Below, in pieces: positions 14,550-23,876 of a stretch of DNA of 64,000 nt. Numbering within the stretch: the stretch's first letter is position 1; each line of letters starts with the position of its first letter. The DNA is taken from NCBI GenBank assembly GCA_963759735.1, contig CAVXAF010000012.1, positions 186,001-250,000 of the forward strand, written 5' to 3'. The position numbers and the translations under genes are program-made. Below the pieces are notes generated by a model. It was not told the origin of the DNA. It searched no databases and was given only the letters and a program-made list of their open reading frames with translations. The DNA is from Hyphomicrobium_A sp963759735. Lineage in GTDB: Bacteria; Pseudomonadota; Alphaproteobacteria; Rhizobiales; Hyphomicrobiaceae.

Positions 14550-14753
14550 GGCGCTCAATTCTCCGCTGATGCATTCAGCGCCAAAAGGAGAGACGCCGGA
14601 GCCCGGGAACGTTGCACCAAGCCGTCCGCTTTGGCTAGCACCCGAGACCCCGTACCGGCGGCATGTCCAGGGTCTGGTTACGGGCAGGGACGTTGCGGCG
14701 CAAAGAGGGATGGACAGCGCGTGCCCCAGCGGTGACAAGCTCCGATCAGCGAC

Positions 14754-15758
14754 ATGGATGCAGCCGCCAAAAACCAGCGCCCGCTCGCGGGCCATCGCGC
14801 GTGGATCATCACCACCGGGGCCGCCGGCATGGATGCGCAGACGCGTGGCGTCGCCGATGCCCTGGGCCTCGATTACACGATGAAGCCCATTGCGCCGAAG
14901 GGCATCTGGAAGCTGCTGGCGCCGTGGGGACCGGTGGCGCCAAGCGAGCGGTTTGGCAAGTCGGGCGCTACGTTTGCCCCACCGTGGCCCGACGTCGCGA
15001 TCGGCCTCGGGCGCTCGAGCGTGCCCTATCTGCGCGCGCTGCGCGCCCGTTCGCCAGCGACGTTCACGCTGCTCATGCTGGATACGCGAGCCGGGCTCGC
15101 GGCCGCCGACCTGATCTGGGTGCCGCAGCATGATCGCTTGCGCGGGCCCAACGTCATCACGACGCTGACGGCGCCTCACAGTTTTACTCCCGAACGCATC
15201 GCCGAGCTGCGCCGCGCGATGCCGCCCGCCATCGCCGCGCTACCGCGCCCGCGCATCGCCGTGGTGCTCGGTGGCAAGAACGCCGTCTACGATTTCCGCC
15301 CTGCCGACGATGCGCGCTTGGCCGGTGCGCTACAGACGCTCGGGGCGCTGGGCGCGAGCTTCATGATCACCACGTCGCGGCGCACGCACGCACGCCTCAG
15401 CGAGGTGACAGATGAGGCAACTCGCGCCTTCCCGCGCATCCTGTGGACCGGCGGGGGTGCCAACCCGTATGCCGATTTCCTCGCGCACGCCGATGCGTTC
15501 ATCGTCACCGCCGACAGCGTCAACATGACGGGCGAAGCTGCCGCAACGGGGCGCCCGGTGTGGGTGTTCACTCCCTCCGCCGGCTCGGAGAAGTTTCGCC
15601 GCTTCCATTCGGCACTCGAGGCGCATGGTGCCACGCGCCCGTTGCCCGATCACCCCGATGCCTTTCCGGACTGGACCTATGCGCCGTTGCAGTCGGCCGA
15701 CACAATCGCGCGTGAGGTCGAGCGTCGCTGGCGTGCCGCCAAGGGAACACGCGCCTGA
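14754..15758 (+). CDS. ELM1-like (DUF1022) family protein
   Basis: 334-aa protein of the mitochondrial fission ELM1 family, a GT-B-like fold found widely in alphaproteobacteria. Its bacterial function is unknown, possibly glycan-related. Typical stretches are PDVAIGLGRSSVPYLRALRA near residue 80, IAVVLGGKNAVYDF, and ILWTGGGANPYADFLAHADA with TADSVNMTGEAAATGRPVWV, which resembles a sugar-nucleotide pocket. No signal peptide. Its TGA overlaps the ATG of the next gene, so the two are translationally coupled. Confidence 0.85.
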   Translation: MDAAAKNQRPLAGHRAWIITTGAAGMDAQTRGVADALGLDYTMKPIAPKGIWKLLAPWGPVAPSERFGKSGATFAPPWPDVAIGLGRSSVPYLRALRARSPATFTLLMLDTRAGLAAADLIWVPQHDRLRGPNVITTLTAPHSFTPERIAELRRAMPPAIAALPRPRIAVVLGGKNAVYDFRPADDARLAGALQTLGALGASFMITTSRRTHARLSEVTDEATRAFPRILWTGGGANPYADFLAHADAFIVTADSVNMTGEAAATGRPVWVFTPSAGSEKFRRFHSALEAHGATRPLPDHPDAFPDWTYAPLQSADTIAREVERRWRAAKGTRA

Positions 15759-16486
15759 TGCAGCGGGACGTTGGGTTGAACGATGAGGTCCTGTGCGCGG
15801 GAGGCACGCTGTCAGAGCCTCCGCTGACATTGCCGGCGCGCCTGTGGCGCGTGGCGGAGATGGGTTTGCTCTACGTGGCGGCGCCTTTCGCGGTCGACCG
15901 CGCCGTGCACCAGGAAGGCATTCCGGTCTTCATCGCGCTGCTGCCGGTGCTGGCGATCATCCTGGCGTTCCTCAGTCTCGACAAGACTTTCTCGCTGCGC
16001 CGTGAACTGACGCGCGGCTTTTCGCTGCGGCAGCTGTTCTACATCCTGCTGACGTTCGCGGTGGGCGGCGGCATCGTCGCCACGTACGTGGCGCAGTATC
16101 ACCCCGAGCTTTTCTTGGAGTTTCCGCGCCAGCGCCCGGATACCTACCTGCGCATCATGCTGCTCTATCCGCTGATGTCGGTGCTGGTGCAGGAACTCGT
16201 CTACCGGACGTTCTTCTTCCACCGCTACGGCGTGCTGTTCGGGCGCGCCTGGTGGCTGGCCATCGTGCTCAACGGGGTGCTGTTCGGGCTCGGCCATATC
16301 GTCATCGGAACCCCGCTGGCGATCTACGGCACCATGGCGACGGGCATGCTGTTCGCCTGGCGCTACGCCATGACGCGGTCGTTCTGGGCGGTGTTCCTGG
16401 AACACACGCTATGGGGAGCGCTGGTGTTCACGGTCGGGCTTGGGCGCTACTTCTTCACCGGCGTCGGCGTGCTCACCTGGCGCTAG
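15758..16486 (+). CDS. CPBP family intramembrane metalloprotease
   Basis: 242-aa multi-spanning membrane protein with the CPBP (Abi, CAAX-protease-like) motifs: VQELVYRTFFFHR (the first motif, with Gln-Glu instead of Glu-Glu), VLFGLGHIV (FxxxH) and a C-terminal VFLEHTLWGALV. Six or seven hydrophobic helices are apparent. It overlaps the ELM1-like gene by 1 base (TGATG). The substrate is unknown. The substitution of the first Glu is seen in some family members and leaves activity uncertain. Confidence 0.75.
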   Translation: MQRDVGLNDEVLCAGGTLSEPPLTLPARLWRVAEMGLLYVAAPFAVDRAVHQEGIPVFIALLPVLAIILAFLSLDKTFSLRRELTRGFSLRQLFYILLTFAVGGGIVATYVAQYHPELFLEFPRQRPDTYLRIMLLYPLMSVLVQELVYRTFFFHRYGVLFGRAWWLAIVLNGVLFGLGHIVIGTPLAIYGTMATGMLFAWRYAMTRSFWAVFLEHTLWGALVFTVGLGRYFFTGVGVLTWR

Positions 16487-16577
16487 CTGCGGTGTCGCGG
16501 TCGGTTGAGACCGGGGCGCTGATCGGCTAGAAGGCCGCAAGCTCAATCACAGCACCATTTTCGAGGAGGCCGCCTCC

Positions 16578-18236
16578 GTGGCGAACCCGCAATACGTTTA
16601 TCACATGCACAAGCTCTCCAAGGCCTATCCGGGGGGCAAGCAGGTTCTCAAGGACATCTCCCTGTCGTTCCTGCCCGGCGCCAAGATCGGCGTCGTCGGC
16701 CTCAACGGTGCCGGCAAGTCGACGCTCCTCAAGATCATGGCCGGCACGGTCGACGATTTCCTCGGCGAGGCGAAGGCGGCCGACGGCGTCAAGGTCGGCT
16801 ATCTGGCGCAGGAGCCGCAGCTCGATCCCGACAAGGACGTGCTCGGCAATGCGATGGAAGGCGTCGCCGAGAAGAAGGCGATCCTCGATCGCTACAACGA
16901 GATTGCCGCCAACTACACCGAAGAGACCGCCGATGAGATGACGGCGCTGCAGGATCAGATCGACGCGCAGAACCTGTGGGATCTCGACACGCAGGTCGAG
17001 CAGGCGCTCGATGCGTTGCGTTGCCCGCCCGGCGACAGTCCGGTGACCAAGCTGTCGGGCGGCGAAAAGCGCCGCGTGGCGCTGACCCGGCTGCTGCTGT
17101 CGAAGCCGGACATCCTGCTGCTCGACGAGCCGACCAACCATCTCGACGCCGAAAGCGTCGCCTGGCTGGAGCACTTCCTGAAGGAGTACACCGGCTGCGT
17201 CATCCTCGTGACGCACGACCGCTACTTCCTCGACAATCTCACTGACTGGACGCTGGAATTGGATCGCGGCCAGGGCGTTCCCTACAAGGGCAACTACTCG
17301 GCCTGGCTGGAGCAGAAGGCCAAGCGCGCCGAAGTCGAGAAGTCGGCCGAGGAAGGCCGGCAGAAGCAGATCAACCGCGAGTTGGAATGGATCAGGGCCT
17401 CGCCGAAAGCGCGGCAGGCCAAATCCAAGGCACGCGTTACCGCCTTCGACAAGCTGGTCGAGCAGGCTGGTCGCGAGGAGGTGGGCAAGGCGTCGTTCTC
17501 CATCGCGGCAGGTCCGCGCCTGGGCGAGATGGTGGTCGAGGTCGAGGGGCTGTCGAAGGCGTTCGGCGATCAGCTGCTGATCGACGGGCTCAGCTTCAAG
17601 CTGCCGCCGGGCGGTATCGTCGGCGTCATCGGACCCAACGGCGCCGGCAAGACGACTTTGTTCAAGATGATAACCGGCAAGGAGAGCCCGGACGGCGGCG
17701 CGATCAGGCTCGGGCCGACGGTGAAGCTCGCCTATGTCGACCAGAGCCGCGACCACCTCGACGACAAGAAGACGGTGTGGGAGGAAATCTCCGGCGGCCT
17801 CGACATCATGAAGTTCGGCGACAAGAAGGAAATGTCTTCGCGCGCCTATTGTGGCTGGTTCAACTTCAAGGGCGCGGACCAGCAGAAGAAGGTCGGCCTG
17901 CTATCGGGCGGTGAGCGCAATCGCGTGCATCTCGCCAAGATGCTCAAGGAGGGCGGCAACCTGCTGCTGCTCGACGAGCCGACCAACGATCTCGACACCG
18001 AGACGCTGGGTGCACTCGAGGCGGCGCTCGAAGATTTCCCCGGTTGCGCCGTGGTCATCTCGCATGACCGCTTCTTCCTCGATCGGCTGGCGACGCACAT
18101 CCTCGCCTTCGAGGGCGACAGCCACGTCGAATGGTTCGAGGGCAACTTCGAGGCCTACGAGGAGGACAAGAAGCGCCGCCTGGGCGATGCCTCGGTCGAG
18201 CCGCACCGCATCAAATTCAAGCGCTTCGAGCGGTAA
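16578..18236 (+). CDS. ettA: energy-dependent translational throttle protein EttA (ABC-F)
   Basis: Cytosolic ABC-F ATPase that binds the ribosomal E site and gates entry into elongation according to energy status. It is 552 aa and has no membrane segments. Two ABC cassettes are visible: Walker A VGLNGAGKSTLLKIMAG with LSGGEKRRVALTRLLL and DILLLDEPTNHLD, then VIGPNGAGKTTLFKMITG with LSGGERNRVHLAKML and LLLLDEPTNDLD. The start is a GTG at 16578 with GGAGG upstream. Confidence 0.95.
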   Translation: MANPQYVYHMHKLSKAYPGGKQVLKDISLSFLPGAKIGVVGLNGAGKSTLLKIMAGTVDDFLGEAKAADGVKVGYLAQEPQLDPDKDVLGNAMEGVAEKKAILDRYNEIAANYTEETADEMTALQDQIDAQNLWDLDTQVEQALDALRCPPGDSPVTKLSGGEKRRVALTRLLLSKPDILLLDEPTNHLDAESVAWLEHFLKEYTGCVILVTHDRYFLDNLTDWTLELDRGQGVPYKGNYSAWLEQKAKRAEVEKSAEEGRQKQINRELEWIRASPKARQAKSKARVTAFDKLVEQAGREEVGKASFSIAAGPRLGEMVVEVEGLSKAFGDQLLIDGLSFKLPPGGIVGVIGPNGAGKTTLFKMITGKESPDGGAIRLGPTVKLAYVDQSRDHLDDKKTVWEEISGGLDIMKFGDKKEMSSRAYCGWFNFKGADQQKKVGLLSGGERNRVHLAKMLKEGGNLLLLDEPTNDLDTETLGALEAALEDFPGCAVVISHDRFFLDRLATHILAFEGDSHVEWFEGNFEAYEEDKKRRLGDASVEPHRIKFKRFER

Positions 18237-18442
18237 GAGTTGCGCGACGGATTGCACCGCGTTGGCAAAACAGCATGGCACGCTATGCTCAAGTTTTCCG
18301 AGAGTTATATGCGCCACCGCTGATCCGCTCTGATTTGAAACGCAGCTTCCCACCGCCTTTGCCACATAGTGGGCTGACGCTGGAAAACCGGCGTGCGCGC
18401 GTCGAAGATTCCTCCGTGAAGTCTATCCAGGAGGAAACGAAA

Positions 18443-18610
18443 ATGAAGAGCCTGCTTTCACTGATGGTGCTGGCATCCGCAACCGCGTTCGCTGCTCCGG
18501 CATTCGCCGACCCCAAGCCGCCGGCGACCGAGGCGGAATGCAATAAGACCGAGGGCTATGACTGGGATGCCGCGACCGGCAAGTGCGTTGCCGAGGACCA
18601 CGGCGGCTGA
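18443..18610 (+). CDS. small secreted protein, 55 aa
   Basis: A strong ribosome binding site (AGGAGGA at 18429) precedes an ATG and a clean Sec signal (LLSLMVLASATAFAAPAFA). The mature peptide is only about 32 residues, acidic, with two cysteines (EAECNKTEGYDWDAATGKCV) that could form a disulfide. A perfect terminator follows, which supports an independent gene. Function unknown. Confidence 0.7.
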   Translation: MKSLLSLMVLASATAFAAPAFADPKPPATEAECNKTEGYDWDAATGKCVAEDHGG

Positions 18611-18632
18611 TAGTCGAACGAGTTGCGTGTTG

Positions 18633-18658
18633 AAGCGGCGGGCAATTGCCCGCCGCTT
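18633..18658. terminator. bidirectional terminator between converging genes
   Basis: A 26-base perfect palindrome, AAGCGGCGGGCAA and its complement, lies between the ends of the small secreted gene (plus) and the UdgX gene (minus). Short T/A flanks on both sides fit termination in both directions. Confidence 0.75.
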
Positions 18659-18675
18659 TGCGTTGCACGTTAGGA

Positions 18676-20088
18676 TCAGGCGGCGCGGAGGGATTGAGCG
18701 ATATTGCGCGCCTGCTTGAGGTCGGCGACGAAGGCGGCGTAGGCCTCGCGCTTGGCGGCCGCTTCCGGGATGCGCAGCAGATAGGATGGATGCACGGTGA
18801 TGAAGCCGCCATGCCCCTCGAATTGGGCCGGGCCGCGCAACCTCGTGATCGGTAGCGCCTTACCGGTGAGCGCCAGCACGGCGGTGGCGCCCAGCGCGAC
18901 GATCAGCATCGGGGCGACGAGCTCGAGCTCCTTTTCCAGCCACCAGCGGTAATGGCTAACTTCGCCCGCCGTCGGCTTCTGGTGTAGCCGCCGCTTGCCG
19001 CGCTCGACGAACTTGAAATGTTTGACGGCGTTGGTGAGGTACGCCTCGCCACGGTCGATGCCGGCCTCCTGCATGGCTCGGTCGAGGAGTTGCCCGGCAG
19101 GCCCGACGAACGGGCGGCCCTGCAAATCCTCCTGATCGCCCGGCTGCTCGCCGACGAACGCAATCGCCGGATGCAGCGGTCCTTCGCCGAGCACGGCGCG
19201 CGTGCCGCCTTCAACGAACGGCTCGGACGCGGTGATGATAGCGTTGAGGGCCTGCAGGGTGCGCGGCGCGGCGTTGCGCGACGCTACGGCTTTCGCGGGA
19301 TCCTTCTTGCGGGCTGGGGCGGGCCGCTTGCTCATGAGGGTATCAACGCGCGAGCCGGCATTTCGGACCAGTTCGGGGATGAGGGCCGCCTCCGGCATGT
19401 TGCGCCAGTATTTCTTGGGCATGTGCTGCTGCATCAGGCCGGTATTGAGGCGCGCGGGATTAAATGTGCTGGCGTAGTAGTCGGCCCAACCGGCTTCGAA
19501 GGCATCTTCGTTGGGGGCATCCTCGCGCCGTCCGGCTGGTCCATGGCGCAGCGTTTCGCGATCCCAGTGCAGCGATCCGATGGGCGTCAGGATCGACCAA
19601 ATGAGCCCGCGGAAGCGGTCGACGAAAAACTGCGCCGTGGCATCGAGAATGAAATGCTCGGGCTCGAACCACGCGAGGTATCGCTCGTCGGCAGCATCGG
19701 CGACGCGGCGGAAGCGCAGGAAGGCGTGCATCTTGTGCAGGTCGCGGCGCACCGCCTTGGCGAGCATGGCGAGCCGATGCACGAGCGGGTCGCTGTGCAC
19801 CTCGAGCAGCGCGCGCTCGCCGGCGTGGATACGCCAGATGAGGGAATAGAGCAGCGCGTAGCGTTCGGGGTCGCGGTGACAAACGACGAGACAGACGAGT
19901 TCTGCTACCTCGCGTGGCAACGGCACGGGAGCCGCCTCGGGCAGCGGCAAATCCCCGAACAGCAAAGGCGCCTCGCCGCTCTGCCAAACCACGTCACTCG
20001 GCGGTACGCCTTGCGCGATCAGCCGGCGCACCGCGGCGCGAAATCCGTCGTGGTCGGCGCCGGGCGCCAGGGTTACGGCGCGCGTCAC
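18676..20088 (-). CDS. UdgX-type uracil-DNA binding protein fused to a DUF4130 domain
   Basis: 470 aa in two parts. The N-terminal half (about 1-240) is a DUF4130 DNA metabolism domain. The C-terminal half (about 280-470) is a family 4-like uracil-DNA glycosylase: VGEQPGDQEDLQGRPFVGPA (water-activating and Fe-S proximal region), LTNAVKHFKF and HPSYLLR. It also has the R-loop GKRRLHQKP, which marks UdgX proteins that trap uracil sites covalently through the loop His. The stop of the upstream radical SAM gene overlaps its start by 4 bases, so the pair is an operon. Role: DNA repair of uracil lesions, inferred from the family. Confidence 0.88.
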   Translation of the reverse strand: MTRAVTLAPGADHDGFRAAVRRLIAQGVPPSDVVWQSGEAPLLFGDLPLPEAAPVPLPREVAELVCLVVCHRDPERYALLYSLIWRIHAGERALLEVHSDPLVHRLAMLAKAVRRDLHKMHAFLRFRRVADAADERYLAWFEPEHFILDATAQFFVDRFRGLIWSILTPIGSLHWDRETLRHGPAGRREDAPNEDAFEAGWADYYASTFNPARLNTGLMQQHMPKKYWRNMPEAALIPELVRNAGSRVDTLMSKRPAPARKKDPAKAVASRNAAPRTLQALNAIITASEPFVEGGTRAVLGEGPLHPAIAFVGEQPGDQEDLQGRPFVGPAGQLLDRAMQEAGIDRGEAYLTNAVKHFKFVERGKRRLHQKPTAGEVSHYRWWLEKELELVAPMLIVALGATAVLALTGKALPITRLRGPAQFEGHGGFITVHPSYLLRIPEAAAKREAYAAFVADLKQARNIAQSLRAA

Positions 20089-21287
20089 AGCAGCGCCAGT
20101 TGCCTGGGCGGGGCCAAGCGGGCGCGCAGATCGGCGCGGTCGGTCAGGCGCGCTGGATGATGATCGCTTGCGATGAGAAACGGCGCGGCGCGTTTAAAGG
20201 CGCGGGTCAGACGCTGCACGTCGGCGCAGCGCAACGTCGTGTGGCGGCGGGCGCTGATGATCTTGTCGACCGCGCGCTTGCCGAGCCCCGGTACGCGCAA
20301 CAGCATCTCCCGCGCGCCGGTGTTGACGCACACCGGGAACCCGGCGCGGTGCTTCAAAGCCCAGGCGAGCTTGGGATCGATCTCGAGATCGAGCATACCG
20401 TCCTCGCCGCCAGCGGCGATCTCATCGACCGCGAACCCGTAATGCCGCAACAACCAGTCGGCCTGATAAAGGCGATGCTCGCGAGCGAGCGGGGGCGCGG
20501 CCGGAGGCAGCAGGGGGCTGGCATGATCGATGGGACTAAAAGCGGAATAGTAGACGCGCGACAGCTTGAACCGCCGGTAGAGATCGGCGGTGGTGGTCAG
20601 CACCTGCGTGTCGGTCGCGGCGTCGGCGCCGACGATGACCTGCGTGCTCTGGCCGGCCGGAGAAAAACGCCGCTTCTCCTCGCGCGCCTCGGTGATGCGC
20701 TCGTGCATCTGCCCCATGGCGGCGGTGATGGTCGCCTGATCCTTCTCGGGCGCCAGCCGCTTCAGCCCCGCCGCTGTCGGCAATTCGAGATTGATCGACA
20801 GCCGGTCTGCCCATAGCCCCGCTTGCTCGATGAGCCACGGGCTCGCCTCGGGAATGGTCTTCAAGTGGATGTATCCTGCAAACCCATGGTCGCGGCGAAG
20901 CTTCTTGGCGACCAACATCAGCTGCTCCATCGTGTGGTCGGCGGAGCGGATAATGCCCGAGGAGAGAAACAGCCCCTCGATGTAGTTGCGCTTGTAGAAC
21001 TCGACCGTGAGGGTGACGACCTCATCGACTGTGAAGCGAGCGCGCGGAACATTGGAAGAGCGGCGGTTGATGCAATAAGCGCAGTCAAACAGGCAATAGT
21101 TGGTGAGCAGGATCTTGAGCAAAGACACGCAGCGTCCGTCGGGCGTGTAGGCGTGGCAGATGCCGGCTCCCGTGGTGGAGCCGAGACCGTCCTTTGCCGC
21201 CGCGCGTTTAGGGGCTCCGGAAGAGGCGCACGAGGCGTCGTATTTGGCAGCATCGGCGAGGACGCGCAGCTTATCGAAGAGCTTCAT
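20085..21287 (-). CDS. putative DNA modification/repair radical SAM protein (UDG-linked)
   Basis: 400-aa radical SAM enzyme with the cluster motif NYCLFDCAYCINRR (CxxxCxxC) near residue 70. A C-terminal helix-hairpin-helix stretch (LLRVPGLGKRAVDKIISARR) suggests DNA binding. This family is known for its constant linkage to DUF4130-UdgX genes, and here it overlaps that gene by 4 bases. The reaction is unknown; a role in repairing or modifying bases is inferred from linkage. Divergent from the MFS gene. Confidence 0.88.
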   Translation of the reverse strand: MKLFDKLRVLADAAKYDASCASSGAPKRAAAKDGLGSTTGAGICHAYTPDGRCVSLLKILLTNYCLFDCAYCINRRSSNVPRARFTVDEVVTLTVEFYKRNYIEGLFLSSGIIRSADHTMEQLMLVAKKLRRDHGFAGYIHLKTIPEASPWLIEQAGLWADRLSINLELPTAAGLKRLAPEKDQATITAAMGQMHERITEAREEKRRFSPAGQSTQVIVGADAATDTQVLTTTADLYRRFKLSRVYYSAFSPIDHASPLLPPAAPPLAREHRLYQADWLLRHYGFAVDEIAAGGEDGMLDLEIDPKLAWALKHRAGFPVCVNTGAREMLLRVPGLGKRAVDKIISARRHTTLRCADVQRLTRAFKRAAPFLIASDHHPARLTDRADLRARLAPPRQLALL

Positions 21288-21388
21288 CCGGCTACCTTTT
21301 CGCTTCGATGTTCGCTATATGTTCTTTATCCCGCGCAATGTCAAGGTGGAGGTCTGGCCGCCGCATGCGCACTCAGCTAAGAGGCGCC

Positions 21389-22933
21389 ATGCAGCCAGAT
21401 CCTCAAGAACAAGCGCCGGTGAAGGCGAGCCGGCGGGATTGGATCGGCCTCGCCGTTATCGCCATCCCTTGCCTCATCTATTCAATGGACCTGACGGTCC
21501 TTTATCTGGCCGTCCCCGAGATCGTCGCCGACCTGAAGCCGAGTGCGGCGGGCCTGCTATGGATCGTCGACATCTACGGCTTCATGGTCGCCGGCGCGCT
21601 GGTCACCATGGGCACGCTCGGCGACCGCATCGGGCGGCGGAAGGTACTGCTCATCGGTGCCGCCGCGTTCGGCGTCACGTCGGTGTTCGCCGCCTATTCG
21701 ACCAGTGCCGAGATGCTGATCTTCGCGCGCGCGCTGCAGGGCCTTGCCGCGGCAACGCTGGCGCCGTCGACGCTATCGCTAATCCGCAACATGTTTCTTG
21801 ATCCGCAGGAGCGGGCATTCGCGATCGGTGTATGGGTGGCGAGCTTTTCGGCCGGCGCGGTCGTGGGTCCGGTGTTTGGCGGGCTGATCCTGGCACATTT
21901 CTGGTGGGGAGCGGTGTTCCTCATCAACGTTCCGGTGATGCTTATGCTGCTGGCCCTCGGACCCATCCTGCTGCCAGAGTTCCGCGATCCCAATGCCGGG
22001 CGCATGGATCTCGTCAGTGCCGCGCTGTCGGTCATCGCGGTGCTCGGCGTGATCTATGGAGTGAAGCGGCTGGCCGAAGACGGTTTCGCGTTGCTGCCAA
22101 TTGCCTCGATCGTCGTCGGCCTCGTGGTCGGCGCCATCTTCTTCCGGCGCGAGAGCCGCCTGGCCGATCCGCTCATCGATGTATCGCTGTTCTCGACGCC
22201 CGCCTTCAGCGCCGCGCTGGCGACCAATGTTCTTGGGCTGTTCATGGTCCTGGGCTCGTTCCTGTTTATCACCCAGTACCTGCAACTTGTGATGCTCATG
22301 GATCCGCTTCGCGCCGGGATGTGGATGGCGCCCTCGGGCATCGTGTTCGCGCTCGGCTCGATGGCGGCGCCGATCCTCGTGCGCCACTTCAAGCCATCCT
22401 GGGTCATTGCCATCGGGCTGCTGCTTTCGGCTGCCGGCTTTGCGGCGCTGACCCAAATTGCCGATGCGCAGACGCCATGGCTGCTGTTCTCCGGGATGAT
22501 GGCTTTCTGCATCGGCCTGTCGCCGATCGGCGCCATTACCACCGACCTCGTCATGAGCGCCGCGCCGGCGGAGCGGGCGGGAGCCGCGTCCGCCATTTCG
22601 GAAACGAGTTTCGAACTGGGTGGCGCGCTGGGCATCGCCGTGCTCGGCAGTCTCTTCACCTTCATCTACAGCCGCACGTTCCTTGCGTCGGATAACGGCG
22701 CGCTGCCGGTTGCGGCGATCGAGCGTGCGCGCGATGGTCTCGGCAGCGCAGTCGATGCCGCGTATGTGCTGCCGAACGAGCAGGCGGCGGAGCTGCTGGC
22801 GACGGCGCGTGCGGCGTTCGTCTACGCTTTCGAGGTGACATCGGCGGTGTCGGCCGTTTGTGCGGTGTTCGCCGCGATCCTTGCGGCCACCATGCTGCGC
22901 GGCGCGCGCCCCGCGCAGACGGCTCCGCATTGA
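21389..22933 (+). CDS. MFS transporter, DHA2 (14-TM) drug efflux type
   Basis: 514-aa inner-membrane proton/drug antiporter of the EmrB/QacA/SmvA type with about 14 hydrophobic helices. The DHA2 signature is visible in the first half: TMGTLGDRIGRRKVLLIGAA (motif A), and LIFARALQGLAAATLAPSTL (motifs B/C). The start at 21389 (MQPDPQE) is preferred because the upstream extension in frame is Arg-rich and unlike the family. No adjacent membrane fusion protein, so it probably exports only to the periplasm. Substrate unknown. Confidence 0.88.
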   Translation: MQPDPQEQAPVKASRRDWIGLAVIAIPCLIYSMDLTVLYLAVPEIVADLKPSAAGLLWIVDIYGFMVAGALVTMGTLGDRIGRRKVLLIGAAAFGVTSVFAAYSTSAEMLIFARALQGLAAATLAPSTLSLIRNMFLDPQERAFAIGVWVASFSAGAVVGPVFGGLILAHFWWGAVFLINVPVMLMLLALGPILLPEFRDPNAGRMDLVSAALSVIAVLGVIYGVKRLAEDGFALLPIASIVVGLVVGAIFFRRESRLADPLIDVSLFSTPAFSAALATNVLGLFMVLGSFLFITQYLQLVMLMDPLRAGMWMAPSGIVFALGSMAAPILVRHFKPSWVIAIGLLLSAAGFAALTQIADAQTPWLLFSGMMAFCIGLSPIGAITTDLVMSAAPAERAGAASAISETSFELGGALGIAVLGSLFTFIYSRTFLASDNGALPVAAIERARDGLGSAVDAAYVLPNEQAAELLATARAAFVYAFEVTSAVSAVCAVFAAILAATMLRGARPAQTAPH

Positions 22934-22960
22934 GGCGGCCATTCGCCTCGGATACGGCGA

Positions 22961-23812
22961 TCAGACAGGGACAGTTGTGACCACCGGAGCATTGCCACGC
23001 CGCACGGCGTAAGCGTGGCTGATCTCGGCGCCGAGCAGGACGATCTGCGCCGTGTAGTAGACCCAGATCAACAGCACGACGAGCGAGGCGGCGGCCCCGT
23101 ATGTGGATTCAAGCCCTTGGCGACCGATGTACCAGGCGATGACCAGCTTGCCCGCCTCGAACAGGATGGCGGCGGCAATGGCGCCGGGCCACACATCGCG
23201 CCAGCGCACGGGCACGTCGGGAAACCATTTGAACAGCATGCCGAACATCGCGCTCAACAGCCCGAGCGAGATGATCGTGCCGATGACTTGGCCGATCAAC
23301 GCTTCGTTGCCCACGGTGCGTCCCGCCCACGCGGTCACCGCGGCAAGGAAGGTGCTGACGACCAGCGACACCATGAGCAGGAAGCCGAGCGCCATCACGC
23401 CGGCCAGGGATATGACGTAGGTGCGCACGTACCAGGTAAATCCGCTGCCCTCGGGTTCTGGCGCATCCCAGATGGTATTGAGGGCATCCTTCAGGGCCGC
23501 GACGACGCCGAGCGCGGCGACAACCAGCAGCGCTATGCCGACAATGGCGGTTATGCCGCCGGTGGTGACCGAGGAGGCGCCCTTAAGCATCGCTTCAACT
23601 GCCTGGGCGCCGGCGGGGCCCAGCAGATCGCGAAACTGTCCGGTGAGTGAGCCACGCACCGCATCCTCGCCGAACATGATGCCGGCGATCGAGATGACGA
23701 TGAGCAGCAATGGCCCTAACGAGAACACCGAATAATAGGCCAGCGCCGCGCCGAGCCGCGAGCTGCGGTGGCGCGACCAGTTGTTGAAGGCGGTGGTGAG
23801 GACGTTCCACAT
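22961..23812 (-). CDS. YihY/BrkB family inner-membrane protein
   Basis: 283 aa with about six membrane helices. Family marks are ALAYYSVFSLGPLLLIVIS near the N-terminus, ALKDALNTIWD, and GAAASLVVLLIWVYYTAQIV near the C-terminus. Members have been called ribonuclease BN in error; the true role is unknown, possibly transport or virulence-related in pathogens. I start at the ATG at 23812 (MWNVLTTAFNNWSRHRSSRL); an upstream extension is Arg/Ser-rich and unlikely. Confidence 0.85.
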   Translation of the reverse strand: MWNVLTTAFNNWSRHRSSRLGAALAYYSVFSLGPLLLIVISIAGIMFGEDAVRGSLTGQFRDLLGPAGAQAVEAMLKGASSVTTGGITAIVGIALLVVAALGVVAALKDALNTIWDAPEPEGSGFTWYVRTYVISLAGVMALGFLLMVSLVVSTFLAAVTAWAGRTVGNEALIGQVIGTIISLGLLSAMFGMLFKWFPDVPVRWRDVWPGAIAAAILFEAGKLVIAWYIGRQGLESTYGAAASLVVLLIWVYYTAQIVLLGAEISHAYAVRRGNAPVVTTVPV

Positions 23813-23876
23813 AGTTGTGCTCGCTGGGTCGCTTCGAGCAAGCAACGGCGGCTTGAGGCGTTGGTTCCGGCCAAGG

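Noticed and set aside
14550..15179. Long N-terminal extension of the Lrp regulator
   Set aside because: The HTH begins right after the ATG at 14549 and the extension is antisense to the ELM1-like gene.
15758..16486. CPBP protease as the exosortase E-type partner of the VPEFDG mini-protein
   Set aside because: It lacks an exosortase domain and lies 14 kb away in an unrelated operon.
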